Assembly (NCBI GenBank): GCA_001800185.1
Contig: MGUX01000156.1
Location: 1 to 5,729, forward strand
Origin: Elusimicrobia bacterium RIFCSPLOWO2_12_FULL_59_9
Lineage (GTDB): Bacteria > Elusimicrobiota > Elusimicrobia > O2-12-FULL-59-9
Length of the DNA stretch: 5,729 nt
Direction: 5' to 3'
Part shown: piece after piece, positions 1 through 3,929 of the stretch
How positions within the stretch are numbered: the first letter of the stretch is position 1
Layout: each line of letters opens with the position of its first letter
Notes under the pieces: model-generated
The model's input: only the letters and a program-made list of their open reading frames with translations
What the model was told of the DNA's origin: nothing
The model's database searches: none
Made by a program: the position numbers and the translations under genes

Positions 1-444
1 CAACTGGAATGGCTCGACGCCGTCTTGGACACTTCCCTGCGCAAAATCGTTTTCATGCATATCCCGCCGTATTATCTCAAGGACAGGCTGGTCTCATCCG
101 AGGGAGCGGCGCTTCAGGCGCAAGAAACGGAGCCGGCGCCTGCCGGCGGCGACCGGAAATATTTTCAGACCTACGTCGAGGAGGGCGCCGATCGTTTCGC
201 CGAAATCGTGGAAGCCCGCGGCGTCGATCGCGTCTATATGGGGCACATTCACGCGCTTGCTTTCGCCGAGGTTCGCGGCGTCTCCTATGTTTTGTCCGGC
301 GGCGGAGGCTCCCCGCTTTACCGTTTTCCCGGCATACCCGGAAAAAAGATATCCCACTACCTGCTCGTCACCGCCGGCCCCGACAGCGTCAGCGAGGAAG
401 TTTTCACCCTGCAAGAGGGGCGTTTGGAAGCCTCTCTGCCGTAA
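1..444 (+). CDS. Calcineurin-like metallophosphoesterase, C-terminal part (5' end outside window)
   Basis: The frame is open from base 1 and stops with TAA at 442-444, giving 147 residues that begin QLEWLDAVLD. The start lies upstream of the window. Two hallmarks of the calcineurin-like phosphoesterase fold are visible. The first is a histidine after a beta strand (KIVFMHIPP, His20). The second is the terminal metal-binding GHxH motif (MGHIHA, Gly81-His84). It is followed by a G-rich strand (VLSGGGGSPLY, about 98-107) that is typical of family members acting on phosphomonoesters or phosphodiesters. The N-terminal DxH, GDxxD and GNHE motifs would lie outside the window. In this family these residues hold two metal ions that activate water for phosphoester hydrolysis. 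The substrate cannot be deduced. An insert at about 30-60 between the His20 strand and the GHxH motif fits secreted or purple-acid-phosphatase-like members, but the N-terminus that would show a signal peptide is missing. The gene converges on the minus-strand cluster and shares no operon with it here. Confidence 0.88.
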   Translation, partial: QLEWLDAVLDTSLRKIVFMHIPPYYLKDRLVSSEGAALQAQETEPAPAGGDRKYFQTYVEEGADRFAEIVEARGVDRVYMGHIHALAFAEVRGVSYVLSGGGGSPLYRFPGIPGKKISHYLLVTAGPDSVSEEVFTLQEGRLEASLP

Positions 445-501
445 CCCATTCGTAATCCCCCCACCTTTCTAGGAATCTTGCCGGGTCCCCAGGCGCGGCA
501 A

Positions 502-532
502 AGCCGCTCCCCCGGCACGGCGTGGAGCGGCT
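502..532. terminator. Possible bidirectional hairpin terminator between convergent genes
   Basis: A perfect 9-bp inverted repeat (AGCCGCTCC at 502-510, GGAGCGGCT at 524-532) with a 13-nt loop lies in the 108-bp gap between the stop codons of two convergent genes. Competing pairings exist: TGCCGGG 479-485 with CCCGGCA 511-517, and GCGGC 495-499 with GCCGC 503-507. There is no strong T-run directly after the stem on the plus strand (TTTT only at 551-554), and only TTT on the minus side. It is therefore a weak intrinsic terminator at best and is called mainly from its position. Confidence 0.35.
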
Positions 533-552
533 CAACGGCCCGAAATTGGCTT

Positions 553-1083
553 TTACGAAATTGCGGCTGTCTTGAGCGTCTTTTTGACTTGGTAGCGCAG
601 GCAGGCTTCCTCGATGCCGAAAAGCGCGAGAGTGAAGCTGAGGTCTCCGAGAAGGGAGTTCCGGTAAAATGGGATCGCGGCCGCGAAGGCGGAGAGCAAA
701 CCGCCCAGCGTCTTGGGATATAGGCCGTTTGGCATCGCCCAAACCCCGAAGTTGGTCAGCGCGAAAAAGACGATGGAGGCGGCGAAAGATGCCAAGGCGA
801 GGTTGGCGAAGCCCTTGTCCGATTTAATCCGGATGCCGAGGGCGACGGTCGCGGCGAAGCCGATATAGACGAAGGGCAGCGTCGAATGAAACCCCAGAAC
901 GAGGTCGCTCAAAATCAAGGCTAAGAGAGGAAACAGATAAGCCTGCTTGCGGCTGAGATAACTTCCTCCCAGCAGGGCCATGGCGGCCAGGGGAGTGACG
1001 TTGGGCGGATGCGGCAGAAGGCGGCTCGCCGCGGCCAGAAAAATCAGGGCAAGGGTCAATTTTGCGTTGGATTGAGTATTCAT
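553..1083 (-). CDS. DUF6580-like multi-pass membrane protein
   Basis: The 176-residue protein is strongly hydrophobic. About five to six membrane segments can be placed near residues 8-20, 28-44, 47-65, 68-86, 95-113 and 127-157. Conserved-looking blocks are SRLLPHPPNVTPLAAMALLGG at 20-40, PLLALILSDLVLGFH at 52-66, and a C-terminal block starting NFGVWAM at 111 and running through LYPKTLGG to the LLGDL near 144-148. This pattern matches, from memory, the uncharacterised bacterial family DUF6580. Its size and helix count resemble the substrate-binding S components of ECF vitamin transporters, but that link is inference and no ECF ATPase is nearby. The ATG at 1083 is 14 nt from a GGAGG (1102-1098), which is long. 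A CTG nine bases further upstream (1092-1090) would sit 5 nt from it and add three residues (179 aa). The gene is last in the minus cluster, 44 nt after the CBM48 gene, and may also have its own promoter. Confidence 0.85.
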   Translation of the reverse strand: MNTQSNAKLTLALIFLAAASRLLPHPPNVTPLAAMALLGGSYLSRKQAYLFPLLALILSDLVLGFHSTLPFVYIGFAATVALGIRIKSDKGFANLALASFAASIVFFALTNFGVWAMPNGLYPKTLGGLLSAFAAAIPFYRNSLLGDLSFTLALFGIEEACLRYQVKKTLKTAAIS

Positions 1084-1097
1084 AAATTTCAGTTCGG

Positions 1098-1102
1098 CCT
1101 CC
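1098..1102 (-). promoter_or_regulatory. Shine-Dalgarno GGAGG of the DUF6580 gene
   Basis: GGAGG on the minus strand (CCTCC at 1098-1102) is the only good ribosome-binding motif ahead of the gene. It lies 14 nt from the ATG at 1083, longer than usual, but 5 nt from an in-frame CTG at 1092-1090. The true start is therefore open between ATG and CTG. Confidence 0.5.
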
Positions 1103-1116
1103 GTGTTGGACGTTGC

Positions 1117-1146
1117 ATTCTAACAAATCACCGGATATGCAGTAAA
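1117..1146 (-). promoter_or_regulatory. Candidate sigma70-type promoter for the DUF6580 gene
   Basis: Read on the minus strand: TTTACT (1146-1141, 4/6 to TTGACA), an 18-nt spacer, then TAGAAT (1122-1117, 5/6 to TATAAT) preceded by TGT, an extended -10 motif. The predicted transcript would start near 1110 and have a short leader of under 30 nt containing the GGAGG. The -35 lies inside the 3' end of the CBM48 gene. If real, the membrane protein can be expressed apart from the rest of the cluster. Confidence 0.4.
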
Positions 1147-1748
1147 GATTTGCCCTTTTGCTCCATGGGGTTGAGCGGGTCGGGCACGGACCTGCCGTCA
1201 ACGACGAATTGATATTGGTAGGGCATCGGGTCGGGCATCAGGTGCAGCGTCGTTTTGAAAAGTCCCTTCCCTTCGTGTTCCATTTCGATCGGTTTCCAGC
1301 GGCTGAAGCTGCCTTTGAGCATCACATTTTTTGCGCGGGGATTGTGATATTCGATGGTGATTTTTCGGCTCTTCGGGCGCGGGCTTGACCTTTGTTCCGC
1401 CGCCGGCCTGGCCGCCGCGGGGGGCTCGGGCTCGGCTTCCGCGGGAGGCATATATTGAATCGGAGGGCCGGGTTGAAGCTTGGCTTTCGCGACTTTGGGC
1501 GGCTGCGCCGCGGGGACGGGTTCCGGGGCGGGTTTGGTTTCGGCCGGCGCGGGGGCGGGTGTGGGCGCTGGCGCCTGAGGCGCGGCGGCGACGGGCGCAG
1601 CGCTTCTTACCGGAGCCTTGGAAATCTGCGGCTCCGTGGCGGTGAGCTTCGAGTAAAGCGCGAAGCCGCACACGCAAAACACCGCCAGGTCCGCCGCCAG
1701 ACAGGCGCCCCAAAAGGCCCTGGGATTTTTATCGATTATGTTTTTCAT
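1128..1748 (-). CDS. Single-pass membrane protein with Pro/Ala-rich linker and C-terminal AMPK-type CBM48 domain
   Basis: The 206-residue protein has three parts. First comes a short basic N-terminus with one membrane segment (about 11-33, AFWGACLAADLAVFCVCGFA). Second is a linker rich in Pro, Ala, Glu and Lys (about 45-127, with PAPTPAPAPAE-like runs). Third is a beta-sandwich-type domain at about 128-203 that matches the glycogen-binding domain of AMPK beta subunits (CBM48): VMLKGSFSRW at 142-151 and YQYQFVVDG at 177-185, then DPLNP. The N-in orientation expected from the basic N-terminus would place the CBM outside the inner membrane, a TonB-like layout, but this is inference. Trp151 aligns with Trp100 of AMPK beta1. 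Gln180 and Ser187 fall where beta1 has Lys126 and Trp133, so two classical sugar contacts are missing. The ATG at 1748 overlaps the dehydrogenase stop as ATGA, so this start is preferred. An ATG two codons upstream (1754) is possible. Reading further up to 1871 would only add sequence antisense in character and fully inside the upstream gene. No enzyme domain is attached, so the likely role is binding, scaffolding or sensing. Confidence 0.85.
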   Translation of the reverse strand: MKNIIDKNPRAFWGACLAADLAVFCVCGFALYSKLTATEPQISKAPVRSAAPVAAAPQAPAPTPAPAPAETKPAPEPVPAAQPPKVAKAKLQPGPPIQYMPPAEAEPEPPAAARPAAEQRSSPRPKSRKITIEYHNPRAKNVMLKGSFSRWKPIEMEHEGKGLFKTTLHLMPDPMPYQYQFVVDGRSVPDPLNPMEQKGKSLLHIR

Positions 1749-3199
1749 GGGCATCGCCGGTTGAGCACCATCAGCTTCGGCTCCGACATGCACTCGATGG
1801 AATATTTGACGCCTTCCCGGCCGAGGCCGGAGTCTTTGACGCCGCCGTAAGGCATGGGGTCCATGCGCCACGTCGGAACCTCGTTGATCATGACGCCTCC
1901 GACCTCCAAGCGCTCAAAAGCGGCCAAGGCATGCTCCAGGCTCGGCGTGAAAACCCCCGCTTGGAGCCCGAAGCGGGAATCGTTGGCCTGGCGCAGGGCA
2001 TCCTCAAAGTCGTTGAACGGAAACAGGCAAACCAGCGGCGCGAAGGCTTCCTCGGCGCAGACCTTGCTCAAAGGGTTGACGGAGGCCAGGACGGTCGGCT
2101 GCATGATGGTGCCGTTTACGCCGCCGCCACAGAGAATCTTGGCCCCTTCCTTGACGGCTTCTTCCAGCCAGGCTTTGGTCTTTTGCGCGGAGGCGGCGTC
2201 GATCATCGGGCCGACGTCCACGGCGGGGTCCATGGGGTCGCCCACTTTCAGTCCTTGGACCAGATTGAGGAGTTCCTGAGTGAACGAATTTTTGAGGGAC
2301 TCGTGAACGTAGACGCGCTGCACCGAAATGCAGCTTTGCCCCGCCAGAGCGAAGGCGCCGGCGGCGACGCGCTTGGCGGCGAAAGCGGCGGAAGCCCCTT
2401 CATCGATGATGGCGCTGGCGTTTCCGCCGAGTTCCAACACCACCTTCTTTTTGCCCGCCTTGGCCTTGATTTGCCAGCCGACATCCTGCGAGCCGGTGAA
2501 AGTCAGGAGCTTGAAACGCTCATCGGCCACCAAACGGTCATAGGAGGAGGCCGCCAGAGGAAAAACGCTCAAAGCCTCCTTGGGCCAACCGGCCTCCAGA
2601 ACGAGGCGCGCCAGCTTCAACATGACGACCGGCGTTTTGGAGGCCGGTTTGACCAGGATCGGGTTTCCCACGGCGATGGCGGGGGCCAATTTGTGGACGG
2701 CCAAGTTCAACGGAAAATTAAACGGCGTGATGGCCAACACGGGTCCGATCGGGTAGCGGCGCACGATGCCGAACCTCTCCTCCGCGCCGGCGGCAAGGTC
2801 CAGAGACATCACCTCGCCGGGAATGCGCTTAGCCTCCTCGGCAGCGGTTTGCAGGGTCAATACGGCCCGTTCGACCTCGCGCGCGGAGTCTTTGAGCGGT
2901 TTTCCCGCCTCCACGGCGATCGTCGCGGCCAAGTCGTCCCGATGCGCCTCCACGGAGACGGCGATGCGGCTTAAAATCCGGCTGCGCTCGTAGCTCGGCA
3001 GCCGCCGCGTCAGCGCGAAAGAGTCCTGCAGTTTTTTGACCGCTCTTTCCAACTGCGCGGCGTCGGCCGCGTAGGTGAGCGCCGCCGGCCGGCCGTCAAA
3101 GGGGTTGATCACTTCCAGAGTGCGGCCGGATTTTTCCCACTCACCGCCCACCAAAATTTCGTATTGCTTCACGGAGGTTTTTTCAAGCGTGGTCTTCAT
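1745..3199 (-). CDS. NAD(P)-dependent aldehyde dehydrogenase, lactaldehyde/ALDH21-like group
   Basis: At 484 residues this is a full-length member of the aldehyde dehydrogenase superfamily, which oxidises an aldehyde to a carboxylate through a cysteine thiohemiacetal. Key residues are all present: Asn161 in TPFNFPLN (oxyanion), Lys184 in ILVKPASKTP (cofactor binding), the Rossmann motif FTGSQDVG (234-241), general base Glu256 in LELGGN, nucleophile Cys290 in GQSCISVQRVYV, and EEAFAPL (383-389). The GQSCISVQR context is typical of the lactaldehyde / ALDH21 / y4uC-like branch rather than betaine or succinate-semialdehyde enzymes, from memory of those families. It should be cytoplasmic, with no signal peptide. 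The exact substrate is unknown; small sugar-derived aldehydes (lactaldehyde, glyceraldehyde-type) are plausible next to RpiB. The start ATG overlaps the rpiB stop by ATGA, and a GAGGGG lies 12 nt upstream, so expression is probably by translational coupling. Its own stop overlaps the next start in the same way. Confidence 0.95.
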   Translation of the reverse strand: MKTTLEKTSVKQYEILVGGEWEKSGRTLEVINPFDGRPAALTYAADAAQLERAVKKLQDSFALTRRLPSYERSRILSRIAVSVEAHRDDLAATIAVEAGKPLKDSAREVERAVLTLQTAAEEAKRIPGEVMSLDLAAGAEERFGIVRRYPIGPVLAITPFNFPLNLAVHKLAPAIAVGNPILVKPASKTPVVMLKLARLVLEAGWPKEALSVFPLAASSYDRLVADERFKLLTFTGSQDVGWQIKAKAGKKKVVLELGGNASAIIDEGASAAFAAKRVAAGAFALAGQSCISVQRVYVHESLKNSFTQELLNLVQGLKVGDPMDPAVDVGPMIDAASAQKTKAWLEEAVKEGAKILCGGGVNGTIMQPTVLASVNPLSKVCAEEAFAPLVCLFPFNDFEDALRQANDSRFGLQAGVFTPSLEHALAAFERLEVGGVMINEVPTWRMDPMPYGGVKDSGLGREGVKYSIECMSEPKLMVLNRRCP

Positions 3200-3660
3200 G
3201 AATGGAGGTTTCCCCTCTTTTTTTCAAGCAGGGCGATTTTTTTTATGCGCCTGCGATGGCGCGCTTCCCCGGAAAATCCGGTTTTAAGCCAGATGCGGAC
3301 CAAGTCCAGCGCCAGATCCGGGCCGATGACGCGCGAACCCAGGCATAAAACGTTGGCGTCGTCATGCGCGCGGCTTTGGGCGGCCGAATAGCTGTCATGG
3401 CACAGCGCCGCCCGGATGCCGGGCATTTTATTGGCGGCGATGCATATGCCCACCCCGCTGCCGCACACCAAAATTCCGAACCGGCTTTGCCCGGAGCGCA
3501 CGGCTTTGGAGACGGCCTCAGCCAAGTCGGGGTAATCGACCGGCCTGCGGTTGCGGGCGCCCAGATCCGCCGGCTCATGGCCGCTGCGGGCCAGAAAGTT
3601 CAACAGAGCCTTTTTGAGCTCAAAACCCGCGTGGTCGGATCCGACAGCAATTTTCGCCAT
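3196..3660 (-). CDS. rpiB: Ribose-5-phosphate isomerase B (RpiB/LacAB family)
   Basis: The 154-residue protein shows the whole RpiB signature. It has IAVGSDHAGFELK at 4-16 (Asp9, His10), VDYPDLA at 41-47, the active-site loop CGSGVGICIAANK at 66-78 with catalytic-type Cys66, His99 in SRAHDDANVLCLGSR (96-110), and the phosphate-binding arginine region RHRRRI at 134-139. The family interconverts ribose 5-phosphate and ribulose 5-phosphate in the pentose phosphate pathway; close relatives isomerise allose- or galactose-6-phosphate. Cys66, rather than a glutamate-based site, puts it in the E. coli-like class. The usual HND motif reads HDD here (Asp100), a conservative change near the sugar. It is the first gene of the minus cluster. 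No Shine-Dalgarno sequence is visible: the bases just before ATG are the end of a 171-bp palindromic element. Its 3' end carries A-runs, including a slippery A AAA AAG heptamer in the register that would lead into the dehydrogenase frame. Confidence 0.95.
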   Translation of the reverse strand: MAKIAVGSDHAGFELKKALLNFLARSGHEPADLGARNRRPVDYPDLAEAVSKAVRSGQSRFGILVCGSGVGICIAANKMPGIRAALCHDSYSAAQSRAHDDANVLCLGSRVIGPDLALDLVRIWLKTGFSGEARHRRRIKKIALLEKKRGNLHS

Positions 3661-3831
3661 CTCAGGAGACCGTCCGAGTAATATCTTCCGGCCTGCAACT
3701 TCGGCTTCCGGCCTGCGGCTGCGTCGCTCGTCGCTTGCATAATTCGGTCATTATGCGCGCTCCTCGCTCCTTGCCTCGTCTCGGAATCCAAAGTTTCGCC
3801 TGTGAACCCATTACTCGGACGGGCTCCTCAG
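3661..3831. repeat. 171-bp symmetrical palindromic (MITE/BIME-like) element
   Basis: Three paired blocks share one centre near 3746. The terminal inverted repeats at 3661-3682 and 3810-3831 match at 20 of 22 positions (core CCGTCCGAGTAAT). An inner block AACTTCGGCTTCCG (3697-3710) pairs with CGGAATCCAAAGTT (3782-3795) at 12 of 14. The apex GCATAAT (3737-3743) and ATTATGC (3750-3756) is perfect, with a 6-nt loop. The pairing stops sharply at both ends. There is no open frame of note and no clear target-site duplication. It looks like a short non-autonomous mobile or REP/BIME-type repeat, or a long structured leader RNA of rpiB. Copy number elsewhere cannot be seen from this window. Confidence 0.75.
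3685..3716. repeat. 12-bp direct repeat, two copies, inside the palindromic element
   Basis: CTTCCGGCCTGC occurs at 3685-3696 and again at 3705-3716, a 20-bp period. It is present only in the left arm of the palindromic element. The second copy overlaps the inner paired block, so the first may be a local duplication that made the arms less symmetrical. Confidence 0.6.
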
Positions 3832-3839
3832 CCGGTCGT

Positions 3840-3868
3840 ATTTTACCATTTTTTGTTGAAATTGTGCA
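3840..3868 (-). promoter_or_regulatory. Candidate extended -10 promoter for the rpiB cluster
   Basis: Read on the minus strand: TGCACA (3868-3863, 4/6 to TTGACA), a 17-nt A-rich spacer, then TAAAAT (3845-3840, 5/6 to TATAAT) preceded by TGG, an extended -10. Transcription would begin near 3833, two bases outside the palindromic element. The rpiB leader would then be about 172 nt and made almost entirely of that element. Confidence 0.45.
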
Positions 3869-3892
3869 TTGGCGCGTCAAAATTGGTACATT
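3856..3892 (+). promoter_or_regulatory. Candidate promoter region of the M16 peptidase gene
   Basis: Two overlapping options are visible on the plus strand. One is TTGAAA (3856-3861, 5/6) with a 16-nt spacer to CAAAAT (3878-3883, 4/6). The other is TTGTGC (3862-3867) with a long 19-nt spacer to TACATT (3887-3892, 4/6) preceded by TGG, an extended -10. Neither is strong. Both overlap the -35 or spacer of the minus-strand promoter, so the two transcription units may compete for polymerase or be controlled together. Confidence 0.3.
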
Positions 3893-3911
3893 ACTCCAAC
3901 GCGTCAACATT
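3873..3911 (+). repeat. 12-bp direct repeat ahead of the M16 gene, possible operator
   Basis: CGCGTCAAAATT (3873-3884) and CGCGTCAACATT (3900-3911) match at 11 of 12 positions with a 27-bp period. They sit across and just downstream of the candidate -10 region, where a bound regulator could block transcription. No regulator gene lies in the window, so a role is inference. Confidence 0.35.
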
Positions 3912-3918
3912 TTCGGGC

Positions 3919-3922
3919 GGAG
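3919..3922 (+). promoter_or_regulatory. Shine-Dalgarno GGAG of the M16 peptidase gene
   Basis: GGAG within GGGCGGAGCGC lies 7 nt from the ATG at 3930, an ideal spacing. It fixes this start against a GTG further upstream in the same frame (3864), which would add 22 residues without family similarity. Confidence 0.7.
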
Positions 3923-3929
3923 CGCAACC

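Noticed and set aside
9..455. 148-codon Arg-rich frame overlapping the metallophosphoesterase
   Set aside because: Another frame of the same DNA encodes the family motifs GHxH and FMHIPP; this one has none and is shadow sequence.
1392..1850. 152-codon Gly/Arg-rich open frame on the plus strand
   Set aside because: It is the complement of the Pro/Ala-rich linker of the CBM48 protein, a usual artefact of such low-complexity DNA.
1749..1871. Upstream extension of the CBM48 protein to an ATG at 1871
   Set aside because: The added 41 residues (MAHGPHALRRRQR...) lie inside the dehydrogenase coding region and are Arg-rich shadow sequence. The ATGA overlap at 1748 and the membrane segment directly after it fit far better.
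1931..2974. 347-codon open frame on the plus strand
   Set aside because: It is antisense to the aldehyde dehydrogenase, has no ribosome-binding signal or recognisable motif, and shows the composition of a complementary-frame artefact.
3685..3716. Direct repeats as the start of a CRISPR array
   Set aside because: There are only two 12-bp copies with an 8-bp gap, no spacer-length regularity and no cas genes; they belong to the palindromic element.
3661..3831. tRNA or known riboswitch in the intergenic palindrome
   Set aside because: The fold is one long symmetrical hairpin. No cloverleaf, acceptor end or conserved riboswitch core that I recognise is present.
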